The translations under genes and the position numbers were made by a program. From NCBI RefSeq assembly GCF_003432065.1, contig NZ_QWDE01000001.1:1736001-1800000 (forward strand): a stretch of 64,000 bases of DNA, in the 5' to 3' direction. Of this stretch, positions 1 to 8,835 are shown piece by piece. The notes below the pieces were generated by a model that ran no database searches, was not told the origin of the DNA, and saw nothing but the letters and a program-made list of their open reading frames with translations. The stretch's first letter is position 1. Each line of letters starts with the position of its first letter. This stretch comes from Mucilaginibacter terrenus (GTDB taxonomy: Bacteria > Bacteroidota > Bacteroidia > Sphingobacteriales > Sphingobacteriaceae).

Positions 1-81
1 TATCACATCATCCGTACCTTCCCGTCACGTATAATTAAATGCGAGAGCGGGAAAGTACTTGAGGATGTGCAGATAGCTTAA
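1..81 (+). CDS. C-terminal end of an upstream gene, possibly FtsE-like ABC ATPase (partial)
   Basis: The window opens inside a reading frame that runs 26 codons to a TAA at 79-81. The tail reads as a short beta-rich end (IIRTFPSR, then KCESGKVLEDV), which resembles the C-terminus of ABC ATPases of the FtsE/LolD group, where the last strand follows the H-loop. Only the tail is visible, so the assignment is tentative. It lies on the same strand as grpE, about 155 bp upstream. Confidence 0.45.
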   Translation, partial: YHIIRTFPSRIIKCESGKVLEDVQIA

Positions 82-237
82 CAGTTGTAGTGCTAACCTC
101 CAGTCTTAATGACACATGGAGTAGAGCAAACTGACAACTGCGCATTGCACACCTGCAAACATAACATACAACTTTAAAAATCTACTGACACGCTGTCGGG
201 TTTAACCTGATGGAATGAAACTTGATTAGCACTATAC

Positions 238-825
238 ATGAATTTTAACGACATGTTGAAGAAAAAAAAGAAGGAAAATTCAGAAGCGGAAAATACTGTG
301 GACATGGAAAACACAACCCCTCAGACAGATGAGCAGGACGAAAACCAGCAAGCGGAGAACACCGAAGAAACCCCTTCTGCAGAAGATAAATTTAAACAGC
401 AGTTGGGCGAAGCGAATGACAAATATTTGCGCCTATACGCTGAGTTTGACAACTTCCGCCGCCGTACAATAAAAGAACGCGAAGAAGCCCGCAAAACAGA
501 AGGTAAGGACGTAATTGTTGCTCTGTTACCTGTACTTGACGATTTTGAGCGTGCTCTTCGTGCTATGGAAAATGCAACAGAAGTGACTTCGGTAAAAGAA
601 GGTGTTGCATTGATACAGCATAAATTAAAGAACATACTTGCTGCAAAAGGCTTAAAAGAGATGAGCTCGGTAGGCCAGCCATTTGACGCTGATTTACACG
701 AGGCTATCACCAGCATACCTGCACCAACAGATGACCTGAAGGATAAAGTAGTTGACGAGATGGAAAAAGGTTATCAGCTCAATGATAAGGTTATCCGTTT
801 TGCAAAAGTAGTTGTAGGAGCATAA
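238..825 (+). CDS. grpE: Nucleotide exchange factor GrpE
   Basis: Cytoplasmic co-chaperone that releases ADP from DnaK. The 195-residue product has an acidic, low-complexity N-terminus (about residues 10-50), a long charged helix (about 55-95, with YAEFDNFRRRT) that forms the dimer coiled coil, and a beta-rich C-terminal domain ending in KVIRFAKVVVGA, the usual GrpE ending. Length matches the family. It is followed on the same strand by dnaJ after a 161-bp gap, the standard heat-shock pairing; dnaK is not in this window. The start at 238 places the ATG just before the charged N-terminus, with no clear Shine-Dalgarno site, as is usual in Bacteroidota. Confidence 0.95.
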   Translation: MNFNDMLKKKKKENSEAENTVDMENTTPQTDEQDENQQAENTEETPSAEDKFKQQLGEANDKYLRLYAEFDNFRRRTIKEREEARKTEGKDVIVALLPVLDDFERALRAMENATEVTSVKEGVALIQHKLKNILAAKGLKEMSSVGQPFDADLHEAITSIPAPTDDLKDKVVDEMEKGYQLNDKVIRFAKVVVGA

Positions 826-986
826 TACAATTGGTGAGTCACTAAGCTGGAATTAATGGTTAAGCCAGGCAACTGAAAGGCTCAATCATTAAACCGTTAA
901 GCTCATTAAATTCACTAAACGATATATTAAACAAGTGACAAGGGATTATTTACTGATTCACCTATTCACAATCATTAATTTAAAAA

Positions 987-2153
987 ATGGCTAAGAGAGA
1001 TTATTACGATGTGCTGGGTGTAAGCAAAGGCGCAGATGCCGATGAAATAAAGAAGGCATATCGTAAGATGGCTATAAAATATCACCCGGATAAGAATGAG
1101 GGTGACAAAGCTGCCGAAGAAAAATTTAAAGAGGCAGCCGAGGCTTATGAGGTACTAAGCTCGCCTGAGAAGCGCCAGCGGTACGATCAGTTTGGCCATG
1201 CAGCCAACGCATCATCAGCTAACGGTGGAGGTTACGGCGGCGGCAACATGAATATGGACGACATATTCAGCCAGTTTGGCGATATATTCGGTGGCGGCAG
1301 CCCGTTTGAAGGTTTCTTTGGTGGCGGTGGCGGCCGTCAGGGAGGCGGTGGCCGTCGCGTAGCACGTGGCAGTAACTTACGCATTAAAGTGCGCCTGACA
1401 TTGGAAGAAATAGCCAACGGTGCCGAAAAGAAAATAAAGGTAAACAAGCAGGTAGTTTGTAAAACCTGCGATGGCAGCGGCGCAAAAGATAAATCATCTT
1501 TCTCAACTTGTAAAACCTGTGGCGGACAGGGTTCTGTACGCCGGGTTACCAATACTATACTGGGCCAGATGCAAACCACCAGCACCTGCCCTACCTGTAA
1601 CGGCGAAGGAAGCACCATTACCAACAAATGTAATGTTTGCCATGGCGACGGTGTTGTACGCGGTGAAGAGACCATTACCATAAACGTACCAGCCGGTGTA
1701 AGCGAAGGCATGCAACTGAGCATGAGCGGCAAGGGTAATGCTGCCCCACGTGGCGGTGTACCGGGCGACCTTATCATCCTAATTGAGGAAGTACCACACG
1801 AGACCCTTAAACGTGATGGCAATAATGTAATATACGACCTGCACGTGAACTTTGTTGACGCTGCGATAGGTACCAGCGTTGAAGTGCCAACCATTGATGG
1901 TAAAGCAAAAATAAAGATTGAACCAGGCACCCAGGGCGGTAAGATTCTCCGTCTAAAAGGTAAAGGCGTACCGGAGGTGAACTCTTACCACAGAGGCGAT
2001 CAGCTGATACACATTAACATCTGGACACCGAAAGCCCTGAGCCGTGAGGAACGCGAGATGCTGGAAAAATTACAGAACTCGCCTAACTTTAAACCCAACC
2101 CGGGCAAAAACGAGAAGAGCTTTTTCGAACGGATGAAAGAGTACTTTGAGTAA
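987..2153 (+). CDS. dnaJ: Chaperone protein DnaJ
   Basis: Type I Hsp40 that stimulates the DnaK ATPase and delivers unfolded clients. All domains are present in order: J domain (about residues 4-70, with the HPD motif in YHPDKN), a Gly/Phe-rich linker (about 75-130), four zinc-binding CxxCxGxG repeats ([32 protein letters not shown], about 155-225), and a C-terminal substrate-binding domain to residue 388. It follows grpE on the same strand and ends just before a strong hairpin terminator. Confidence 0.97.
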   Translation: MAKRDYYDVLGVSKGADADEIKKAYRKMAIKYHPDKNEGDKAAEEKFKEAAEAYEVLSSPEKRQRYDQFGHAANASSANGGGYGGGNMNMDDIFSQFGDIFGGGSPFEGFFGGGGGRQGGGGRRVARGSNLRIKVRLTLEEIANGAEKKIKVNKQVVCKTCDGSGAKDKSSFSTCKTCGGQGSVRRVTNTILGQMQTTSTCPTCNGEGSTITNKCNVCHGDGVVRGEETITINVPAGVSEGMQLSMSGKGNAAPRGGVPGDLIILIEEVPHETLKRDGNNVIYDLHVNFVDAAIGTSVEVPTIDGKAKIKIEPGTQGGKILRLKGKGVPEVNSYHRGDQLIHINIWTPKALSREEREMLEKLQNSPNFKPNPGKNEKSFFERMKEYFE

Positions 2154-2172
2154 AAAATAGAAGAAGGTAAAT

Positions 2173-2208
2173 AAAAAGGGCCGCTGTACTTACAGTGGCC
2201 CTTTTTAT
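2173..2208 (+). terminator. Rho-independent terminator after dnaJ
   Basis: An 11-bp stem (gggccgctgta at 2178-2188 pairing with tacagtggccc at 2191-2201, one G-T pair) is followed by a T-rich tract. It sits 24 bp after the dnaJ stop and just before the end of the convergent gene at 2223, so it may serve both strands. Confidence 0.8.
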
Positions 2209-2222
2209 TTTATAAGTAGTTA

Positions 2223-2678
2223 CTAAAATATAAACCTGAAACCAAGGCCAAATCTTGCCGCATTGAAGTCTGAGTTGTCGCCAACATAAAAAGCCGGGCG
2301 CCAGTCAAATGATAAGTCGATAGGTGCGCTACCCAATTTGTAATCTAAACCGGCCATCGGGCGGATATAGAAATCGGTACTACCACTGCCAAACCCTAAT
2401 TGCGGACCAATACCCAAATACCAGTTTAAGCCTGCAGCATTACGAATCTTGTCCTGGTACTGATAGTAAGCTCCAAGAAAAGTTTGGTCGCCACCAAAGG
2501 TTAACTCGGCCTGGCCAATACCGTTTCGGGTAAAATTGTGCCTTATAGCCGGACCAACCAAAGTTGATCCGTCGCCAAAATCAACTGTTAAACCTGCTGA
2601 CGTTGCGCCAGTTTGTGCTTTAGCAACGTTGCCAAAATACAGGAATCCTACTGCTAATAATAAAAATACTTTTTTCAT
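2223..2678 (-). CDS. Small outer-membrane beta-barrel-like protein
   Basis: A 151-residue product with a clear Sec signal peptide (charged KK, a hydrophobic run, and AKAQ cleavage near residue 22). The mature part alternates polar and hydrophobic residues, is rich in Gly and aromatic residues (FGDGSTL, YYQYQDK, YLGIGPQLGFGSG), and ends in GFRFIF; a terminal aromatic is typical of Bam-assembled outer-membrane barrels. It probably folds as a short barrel in the outer membrane. No specific family was recognised, and no enzyme motif is visible. Confidence 0.7.
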   Translation of the reverse strand: MKKVFLLLAVGFLYFGNVAKAQTGATSAGLTVDFGDGSTLVGPAIRHNFTRNGIGQAELTFGGDQTFLGAYYQYQDKIRNAAGLNWYLGIGPQLGFGSGSTDFYIRPMAGLDYKLGSAPIDLSFDWRPAFYVGDNSDFNAARFGLGFRFIF

Positions 2679-2918
2679 AAATTAATAGATTGATGTATAA
2701 ATAAACAGTCAAACTTTAAACAACTTTCATGATATATGTTTTTTATTTTTTTACATTAATCTGCATCTACGCACTTATTTCGCCATAATTAGAGTTAAAT
2801 TGAACATCTTCTGCTTATTAAATATCTATTGGGATGAGCAATTTTATTCATCATTATTCCTCTTAAAAGTTGTAACATTAAGCATTCACAACTATCTAAT
2901 TCCACAAATCACACACAC

Positions 2919-3821
2919 ATGCTAAGCATTAAAAACATTGTTAAGCAGTATGCCGGTCATCGCGCTTTAGATGATGTAAGCCTGGAAGTTGAGAGCGGCA
3001 AGATCTTCGGCTTGCTTGGCCCAAACGGTGCAGGTAAAACGTCTCTCATCCGCATTATTAACCAAATTACCGCTCCGGATTCAGGTGAGGTTTATTTCAA
3101 CGGCGAGAAGCTCAATCAATCGCATATAGAACGTATTGGTTATTTGCCCGAAGAACGCGGCCTGTACAAAAAAATGGAGATAGGCGAACAGATGATCTAC
3201 CTGGCGCGCCTTAAAGGATTAAGCCGTACCGACGCAACTGCAAAGCTTAAATACTGGTTCCAGAAACTGGATATGGAAAGCTGGTGGAAAAAGAAGATAG
3301 AAGAACTATCTAAAGGTATGTCACAAAAGGCGCAGTTTGTGGCTACGGTACTTCACGAGCCGGACCTGATCATCCTGGATGAACCTTTTAGTGGTTTTGA
3401 CCCGGTAAACGCTGAACTCATCAAGAACGAGATACTTGAACTAAATAAAAAAGGCGCAACCATATTATTCTCCACCCATAGGATGGAGTCGGTTGAAGAA
3501 CTTTGCGATTCTATTGCCCTTATCCACAAATCGCATAAGATCTTGGACGGCCGGGTAAAGAACATCCGCCACTCTTACCGTAATGATACTTACCTGGTAG
3601 AGTACACCGGTGAAAAATTAAGTTTTGACGGCTCACAACCTTTTAGCATTATAAACGAAACTGCCGGCGACGACAGCTACATTGTGAAAATAAAGCTGGA
3701 GAACAGCACCGCCAATGAGGCACTGCAATACCTGCTGCCTAAAACCCGCATTAACATGCTGCAGGAGGTTATCCCGAGCATGAACGAGATCTTTATTGAA
3801 AAAGTAAATCAAATAGCCTAA
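2919..3821 (+). CDS. ABC transporter ATP-binding protein (NatA-like, ABC-2 exporter)
   Basis: Cytoplasmic ATPase of an ABC-2-type exporter. Residues 1-220 form the nucleotide-binding domain, with Walker A GPNGAGKTS, a C-loop variant LSKGMSQKA, Walker B LIILDEPFSGFDP and the H-loop STHR. The C-terminal ~80 residues match the DUF4162-like extension found in NatA-type ATPases. The permease starts 3 bp after the stop codon, so the two genes are almost certainly co-translated. The NatA/NatB sodium-exporter name is an analogy only; substrate is unknown. Confidence 0.88.
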   Translation: MLSIKNIVKQYAGHRALDDVSLEVESGKIFGLLGPNGAGKTSLIRIINQITAPDSGEVYFNGEKLNQSHIERIGYLPEERGLYKKMEIGEQMIYLARLKGLSRTDATAKLKYWFQKLDMESWWKKKIEELSKGMSQKAQFVATVLHEPDLIILDEPFSGFDPVNAELIKNEILELNKKGATILFSTHRMESVEELCDSIALIHKSHKILDGRVKNIRHSYRNDTYLVEYTGEKLSFDGSQPFSIINETAGDDSYIVKIKLENSTANEALQYLLPKTRINMLQEVIPSMNEIFIEKVNQIA

Positions 3822-3824
3822 GCC

Positions 3825-5081
3825 ATGAATAAAGTATTACTTATCATCCAGCGCGAATACGTTACCCGTGTACGCAAAAAGGCTTTTATTATCATGATTT
3901 TTGTTGTGCCTGGCCTTATAATTGGCATGAGTGCAGTAATTGGAATGGTAGCTAAAAACAGTCAGGAACTGCAAGACCAACAGATTGTTGATATAATCGA
4001 TGAAAGCCACAATTTTGAGACCAAGCTTACTGATGGCAAGAACATCAAGTTTAAACCATCGGCGCAAACGCTTGCTCAGGAAAAAGCATCCTTAAAAGAC
4101 AATGAAAATCTCTCGGTACTTTACATTCCTGCTGATTATCTGGAGAAGAACAACATTCAGATTTTTTCAAAAAAGAAACCCTCTATGATGCTCACCAGCG
4201 AAATAGAGAACCAGATGAACACCATTGCTGCTACGAAAAGCATGATAGAGCACAATATAGACCCTGCCCTGCTTAAAACCATCAACAGCAACAAGGTTAC
4301 CATTTCTGCCAAGGAGGTTACTGATGCCGGTACTAAAGATGCCAACGTTGGCGCCAGTATGGGTGTGGGTATTGCTTGCGCTATTATCATTTACATGTCG
4401 CTGTTCATCTATGGTGCACAGGTAATGCGCGGTGTTATTGAAGAAAAAACAAGCCGCATTATAGAGGTGATCATCTCGTCAGTAAAACCGTTCCAATTGA
4501 TGCTTGGCAAGATCATAGGTGTAGGCTTGGTTGGTTTAACACAGTTTGGTGCCTGGATAGTGTTGTCGATAGTTGCAACTAAAATAGCCGGGCACACGCT
4601 TTCCGGTCCTGGCACGGGCATGGTAGGCTTTCTTAGTACAATAGCTACAATACCATTCGGCTACATACTGGGTTGCTTCCTATTTTACTTTATCACAGGC
4701 TACCTGCTGTACAGTGCATTATTTGCGGCAGTTGGTTCTGCTGTAGACAGCGAGACGGAAACGCAGCAGTTCATGTTCCCAATTACTTTGCCGTTGCTGT
4801 TCACCTACCTTTTGTCAGTTTCGGTATTGTTTCAGGCGCCGGATAGCACGCTGGCAGTTTGGCTATCCATAATCCCGTTTACCGCACCTATAGCTATGAT
4901 GGTACGCATACCCTTTGGCGGTGTGCCCGACTGGCAGCTTGGCCTATCTATGGCTCTTATGGTGGCCGGATTTCTGTTCACCACGTATGTAGCAGCGCGT
5001 ATTTACAGAGTTGGCGTGCTGATGTATGGCAAAAAAGCAAGCTTTAAAGAACTGTCTAAATGGTTCTTTTACAAAGAGTAG
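3825..5081 (+). CDS. ABC transporter permease (NatB-like, ABC-2 family)
   Basis: A 418-residue membrane partner of the preceding ATPase. It has one N-terminal transmembrane helix (residues ~20-42), a large extracytoplasmic domain (~45-175), then a block of five or more helices (~180-395) with the amphipathic segment EEKTSRIIEVIISSVKP that is characteristic of ABC-2 permeases of the NatB type. It ends 69 bp before the Ppx gene, with a terminator between them. Substrate is unknown. Confidence 0.87.
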   Translation: MNKVLLIIQREYVTRVRKKAFIIMIFVVPGLIIGMSAVIGMVAKNSQELQDQQIVDIIDESHNFETKLTDGKNIKFKPSAQTLAQEKASLKDNENLSVLYIPADYLEKNNIQIFSKKKPSMMLTSEIENQMNTIAATKSMIEHNIDPALLKTINSNKVTISAKEVTDAGTKDANVGASMGVGIACAIIIYMSLFIYGAQVMRGVIEEKTSRIIEVIISSVKPFQLMLGKIIGVGLVGLTQFGAWIVLSIVATKIAGHTLSGPGTGMVGFLSTIATIPFGYILGCFLFYFITGYLLYSALFAAVGSAVDSETETQQFMFPITLPLLFTYLLSVSVLFQAPDSTLAVWLSIIPFTAPIAMMVRIPFGGVPDWQLGLSMALMVAGFLFTTYVAARIYRVGVLMYGKKASFKELSKWFFYKE

Positions 5082-5109
5082 CAACCACCTTAACCATTCA
5101 TAATTCAAG

Positions 5110-5145
5110 ATCCCTGCAAAACTGTTGCGGGGATTCTTTATTTTT
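5110..5145 (+). terminator. Terminator after the NatAB-like operon
   Basis: Stem atccctgcaa (5110-5119) pairs with ttgcggggat (5125-5134), one G-T pair, five-base loop, followed by a T-rich tract. It lies directly before the ATG of the Ppx gene at 5151, so that gene probably has a very short leader or is read through. Confidence 0.7.
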
Positions 5146-5150
5146 AGGCA

Positions 5151-6104
5151 ATGCCACAGGAAAACACACCCAACAACATCCCCCACCGTGTAGCCGTAAT
5201 GGACCTCGGTACCAATACTTTTCATCTACTTATTGCCGAGGGCACCCCCGACAATATAAAAGCGGTATGGCACCAAACAGAAGCCGTGAAAATTGGCGAA
5301 GGCGGCATTACCAAAGGCATTATACAACCTGCAGCTTTTGCGCGGGGAGTAAAGTGTATGGAGCAGTTTAGGCAGCAGATAAGTGATAGCGGCGCAAACA
5401 CTGTACGCGCAATAGGTACGTCGGCATTACGCAACGCCGCCAATAGCCAGGACTTTATTGACAAGGTACTGCAAAAAACCGGCATACAAATAGAACTGAT
5501 AACCGGAGAACAGGAGGCCGCGTACATTTATAAAGGCATTGCAGCCAGCGGCTGTTTGACTGATGAGAATGCCCTCATAGTAGACATCGGTGGAGGCAGT
5601 GTAGAGTTTATTTTTGGCAACCGTAACGAAATATTGTGGAAGCAAAGCTTCGAAATAGGCGCAGCTAGGTTGATGGCCATGTTCCATCAGAAAGATCCTA
5701 TCCCGGTGCAGTCCATTAAGGAAATGTCGCGTTATCTTACGGGAACGCTCACCGGCCTTTTTATGGCGGCCATTGAATTTAAACCTACTATACTGGTAGG
5801 CTCGTCAGGTGCGTTTGAAAGTTTTGCGGAAGTGATCGAAACTGAACAAGGCAGGCCATTTAATCCGCGACAAACCAAAACTTACGACTTTGATACCGAC
5901 GACCTGCTCGGCCTGATAGAGCGCATTGCAAAATCAAACCACGTTTGGCGTGCTGGTAAAAGAGGCATTATCCCGGTGCGTGTAGATATGATTGTCTCCT
6001 CCAGTTTGCTCACCATCTTTATCATGCAAAAGCTTGGGTTGGTAGATGTAAGCATGTCTACCTGGTCGCTTAAAGAAGGCGTTATGGCCGAGATGCTGGC
6101 TTAA
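5151..6104 (+). CDS. Ppx/GppA family phosphatase
   Basis: Member of the ASKHA-fold exopolyphosphatase / guanosine pentaphosphate phosphatase family, which removes phosphate from polyphosphate or pppGpp. The phosphate-1 motif DLGTNTFH lies at residues 18-25 and the phosphate-2 motif DIGGGSVEF near residue 145. At 317 residues it is the short two-domain form without the C-terminal HD region of the ~500-residue enterobacterial enzymes. The last bases overlap the stop of the convergent gene at 6101. Substrate preference cannot be read from the sequence. Confidence 0.9.
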   Translation: MPQENTPNNIPHRVAVMDLGTNTFHLLIAEGTPDNIKAVWHQTEAVKIGEGGITKGIIQPAAFARGVKCMEQFRQQISDSGANTVRAIGTSALRNAANSQDFIDKVLQKTGIQIELITGEQEAAYIYKGIAASGCLTDENALIVDIGGGSVEFIFGNRNEILWKQSFEIGAARLMAMFHQKDPIPVQSIKEMSRYLTGTLTGLFMAAIEFKPTILVGSSGAFESFAEVIETEQGRPFNPRQTKTYDFDTDDLLGLIERIAKSNHVWRAGKRGIIPVRVDMIVSSSLLTIFIMQKLGLVDVSMSTWSLKEGVMAEMLA

Positions 6105-6811
6105 AATATCCTCTTAACTTTGTGCAATAAACGTTTGTACAAGGGCGCTCGTTTAACAACAACAACTTCTCCGAGCATCATGCGCGTGTCTGGCTGTAAG
6201 ATAATGGTATAGTCGGGTTGGACAGCGTTGATCAAGGGCACTTCAATAGTCTGATAACCAATAAAGCTTACTACAAGTGTGCCGTTGTTAACTGATGATG
6301 ACAGAACAAATGAACCATCTGCGTTGGTAAGCGTGCCGGTAGAGGTGCCTTTTATCCTAATAGCAACACCAGGTATGGCGGTCTTATCGTTACCATCGAT
6401 AACTTTGCCTTTTATAGTGATTCGCGTGGTTATAGAATCTGCTAAAGCGATCTCTTTGCCCCCACTTTTTGGTGCTGCACTTTGTTCTATAGCTAAAATC
6501 GTTTTTGCTTCCGCCTTGGCCGAAGGTATAATTGAGATCAACGAAGCCGCAGCTACTAACCCTTTCCATGAAAAAGAACGTGGCGTGTCTTCAACCAGGG
6601 TGTTGATCCTTTTGAGTTGATGCGGGCTGAACCTGCCGCAAGCCTTGCCGGGTGTTTGGATGTATTGAACAACCTCGGTATCGGTCATGGTCGTGAAATC
6701 AACTACGTTTTTATTGCATTGCAGGCAATGGCGACCATTGTCTGTCGGTGTCATTTCCTGCCAGGAAGCGGAACAAGGATTGGGAATGCTAATGTGTTGA
6801 AAAGGCTGCAT
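6101..6811 (-). CDS. Zinc-ribbon-like / CarboxypepD_reg domain protein
   Basis: A 236-residue protein of a type common in Bacteroidota. The N-terminus has the pattern C-x3-W-x-x-M followed by CxxC and DFT (residues ~13-42) and a later CGRF, which suggests a small zinc ribbon. One hydrophobic helix follows near residue 85-105. Residues ~130-210 form a CarboxypepD_reg-like beta-sandwich (KGKVIDGNDKT, GVAIRIKGTSTGT, NADGSF, VVSFIGYQ), as found at the start of TonB-dependent receptors. No receptor barrel follows. It is the last gene of a minus-strand run from 9577. Function is unknown; it is probably membrane-anchored with the sandwich outside the cytoplasm. Confidence 0.75.
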   Translation of the reverse strand: MQPFQHISIPNPCSASWQEMTPTDNGRHCLQCNKNVVDFTTMTDTEVVQYIQTPGKACGRFSPHQLKRINTLVEDTPRSFSWKGLVAAASLISIIPSAKAEAKTILAIEQSAAPKSGGKEIALADSITTRITIKGKVIDGNDKTAIPGVAIRIKGTSTGTLTNADGSFVLSSSVNNGTLVVSFIGYQTIEVPLINAVQPDYTIILQPDTRMMLGEVVVVKRAPLYKRLLHKVKRIF

Positions 6812-6877
6812 AATGTTCGTTTTATTACAAGATGCAGGCAGCGCAACAATTCCATAAAATATTTAAACATTTTTGTA

Positions 6878-7150
6878 TTACAACCCGATAACGCAAGTAC
6901 CGAAGCCGATAACAAGCACTAGCACAGCGCTGAGCAGGTACTCTTTTGGTCGGGAGAAAATAGCAATGACAAGGCAGACGAAAACATGAGCGGCTATAAA
7001 AAACGCGTCGAAAAGAAGAAAACCGTACTGGTGATTATAATCTGCCCCATAGATTATTCTGAAAGTTAAAGTATAAACAACCAGGATAATCAGGTTGACA
7101 GCGATGACCGTAGGTACAACCTTAGATGGTGTTTTTGGTGTCTCTTCCAT
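6878..7150 (-). CDS. Small membrane protein (two to three helices)
   Basis: A 90-residue hydrophobic protein with a short charged N-terminus (MEETPKTPSK) and about three transmembrane segments. It resembles the 93-residue product just upstream in layout (short acidic head, three helices, and similar endings GFGTCVIG and GFSTCVAS), so the two look like diverged tandem paralogues. The start is 3 bp after the upstream gene's stop. Function is unknown; the linkage suggests a role with the radical SAM/Lgt-like pair. Confidence 0.65.
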   Translation of the reverse strand: MEETPKTPSKVVPTVIAVNLIILVVYTLTFRIIYGADYNHQYGFLLFDAFFIAAHVFVCLVIAIFSRPKEYLLSAVLVLVIGFGTCVIGL

Positions 7151-7153
7151 ACA

Positions 7154-7435
7154 TCACATCCCGGCCAGCGAAGCCACGCAGGTAGAAAAGCCAACTACCA
7201 GTAACAAACCGGCTGCCAGTGCCCAGGCTGCTTTCTTTTGAACTATCGCCAGTATAAGGCATGCGATAATATGTAGTATAAATACAGGGAGTGCAGAAAA
7301 TATATTACCTGCTATTAAGGCAGACAAGCCACAATAAACAGCGAAGGCTAAAAGATTATAACCTACTATTTTCATCCCGCCTCCTGAACTCTTTTTGGGC
7401 GGAATCATGCCCGGTGTAATGTGTGGCTGTTCCAT
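7154..7435 (-). CDS. Small membrane protein, paralogue of the next gene
   Basis: A 93-residue membrane protein with a cytoplasmic-looking head (MEQPHITPGMIPPKKSSGGG) and about three hydrophobic helices. It starts 2 bp after the stop of the radical SAM gene, so translational coupling is likely. The ending GFSTCVAS parallels GFGTCVIG in the following gene. No known family recognised. Confidence 0.65.
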   Translation of the reverse strand: MEQPHITPGMIPPKKSSGGGMKIVGYNLLAFAVYCGLSALIAGNIFSALPVFILHIIACLILAIVQKKAAWALAAGLLLVVGFSTCVASLAGM

Positions 7436-7437
7436 AT

Positions 7438-8835
7438 CTATATAGCCATTTCGGCCCTTAATTGTTCAAGGTACGGCCGTTTGTCGTCCCGGTAAAATAT
7501 GTTCATTGTTTCAAAAGGAATAATCTGCATGTCTTTGTTCACAATGTGTACGCATGATTTTTTAATAGCACGCACATCAAAGTTCTGCGCATCTATAAAT
7601 TGCATGATAATCACCCTGAATAAATTGTCGTAACCCAACTCTGGCGCATCTATCTCGGGCAGGCAGCACATGATAGATTTCAGGTGCTCTTTCGCCTTAT
7701 CCACCGAATTGCCAGTGCTGAACATGTTAAGCAGGTGTCCTTTCAACCGTTCATCCTGTTCGTAAACAATGGTGTTCTTAGAATTGTCGAGCAAATCATC
7801 CGGGTTGATCATCCGCGTAAGCGGGAAAACCTCGCCACCAAGTTTAAGCGCGTAGCCCATCACCAGTGCATCAGGGTTGCAGGGCACAGGTAGCAGATCG
7901 TTAGCGTTAAATATGTTGGTTTGCTCCAGTATAGCACTGCGCACTTCAGTAAGCGTATAACGGTCGGTTTGCTCATTAAAATTTTCCAGCCGGCCGGCTT
8001 GCTGCGTAGGCTGAAAGGTTACGCCACGTACACAGGGCTGCTTTAGGGCATACTCTATTATTTCACCTATTTCGTCGGTATTAAGGCCTTTTTGCAACGT
8101 TACTACCAGCGTAGTGCTTACGTTGTGCTTGTTAAGGTGCTCAATCGCTTTTGCCCTTACATCGCGCAGGTCCTCTCCCCTTAATTCCATTAATGCTTCT
8201 GCTTTAAAAGAATCAAACTGTAGGTACACCTCAAAGTCTGGCTGGTAAGTTGCCAAACGCTTTACAAAGTTCTCGTCTTTCGCAATGCGGATGCCATTAG
8301 TATTCAACATCAGGTGGCGGATGGGCTTGGTTTTAGCAATATCCAGTATCTCAAAAAACTGGGGGTGAACGGTTGGCTCGCCGCCGCTTAGTTGCACCAC
8401 GTCTGGCTCACCTTCATTCTCAACAATAACATCCAGCATTTTTTCTATTTCTTCCAGCGTACGGTGCCTTCCATAATGTGGCGAGGACATTGCGTAGCAG
8501 GTTGGGCAGGTGAGGTTGCAACGGTCAGTAACCTCAACAACAGTAAGGCAGGAATGCTGCTCGTGGTCGCGGCACAGGCCGCAATCGTACGGGCAGCCAT
8601 AGTGCGTTTCGGCGTTAAACTTCAGCGGCATTTCGCTGCGCTTTGCGTAGTTGCGGCAGTTTTTATAATATTCAATATCCGTAGCAATCAGCACCCGCTC
8701 GAAACCGTGCTGACGGCAGTTCTTAAGCATATACACCTTGCCATCCTCAAACACAATCTTGGCGTCGACACGCCTTAAACAGGTAGAGCAAATGCTTTGT
8801 GTAAAATCGTAGTAGATATATGGGCGCTCAGGCAT
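7438..8835 (-). CDS. Radical SAM protein of the MJ0619 / tetraether-synthase (Tes) class
   Basis: A 465-residue radical SAM enzyme. The SAM-cluster motif CNLTCPTC is at residues 106-113 (C106, C110, C113). Several features match the MJ0619/Tes class: an N-terminal CSTC and C40-RQHG ribbon, GCPYDCGLC (C81, C85, C88) and SCL (C96) just before the radical SAM motif, the GGEP loop (LSGGEPT), FQPTQQAGR, and a C-terminal CVHIVNKD...NIFYRD segment. Known members methylate pterin precursors (MJ0619) or join lipid tails by C-C bonds (archaeal Tes/GDGT-MAS). Which chemistry applies here cannot be told. The gene overlaps the Lgt-like gene by 8 bp and is followed at 2 bp by a membrane protein, a context that hints at a membrane-lipid substrate. 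Confidence 0.82.
   Translation of the reverse strand: MPERPYIYYDFTQSICSTCLRRVDAKIVFEDGKVYMLKNCRQHGFERVLIATDIEYYKNCRNYAKRSEMPLKFNAETHYGCPYDCGLCRDHEQHSCLTVVEVTDRCNLTCPTCYAMSSPHYGRHRTLEEIEKMLDVIVENEGEPDVVQLSGGEPTVHPQFFEILDIAKTKPIRHLMLNTNGIRIAKDENFVKRLATYQPDFEVYLQFDSFKAEALMELRGEDLRDVRAKAIEHLNKHNVSTTLVVTLQKGLNTDEIGEIIEYALKQPCVRGVTFQPTQQAGRLENFNEQTDRYTLTEVRSAILEQTNIFNANDLLPVPCNPDALVMGYALKLGGEVFPLTRMINPDDLLDNSKNTIVYEQDERLKGHLLNMFSTGNSVDKAKEHLKSIMCCLPEIDAPELGYDNLFRVIIMQFIDAQNFDVRAIKKSCVHIVNKDMQIIPFETMNIFYRDDKRPYLEQLRAEMAI

Noticed and set aside
89..233. AGTGCTAA (89-96) and TTAGCACT (226-233) upstream of grpE, resembling CIRCE halves
   Set aside because: The halves are in the wrong order and 129 bp apart; CIRCE is TTAGCACTC-N9-GAGTGCTAA. 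Chance match or a remnant; no operator is claimed.
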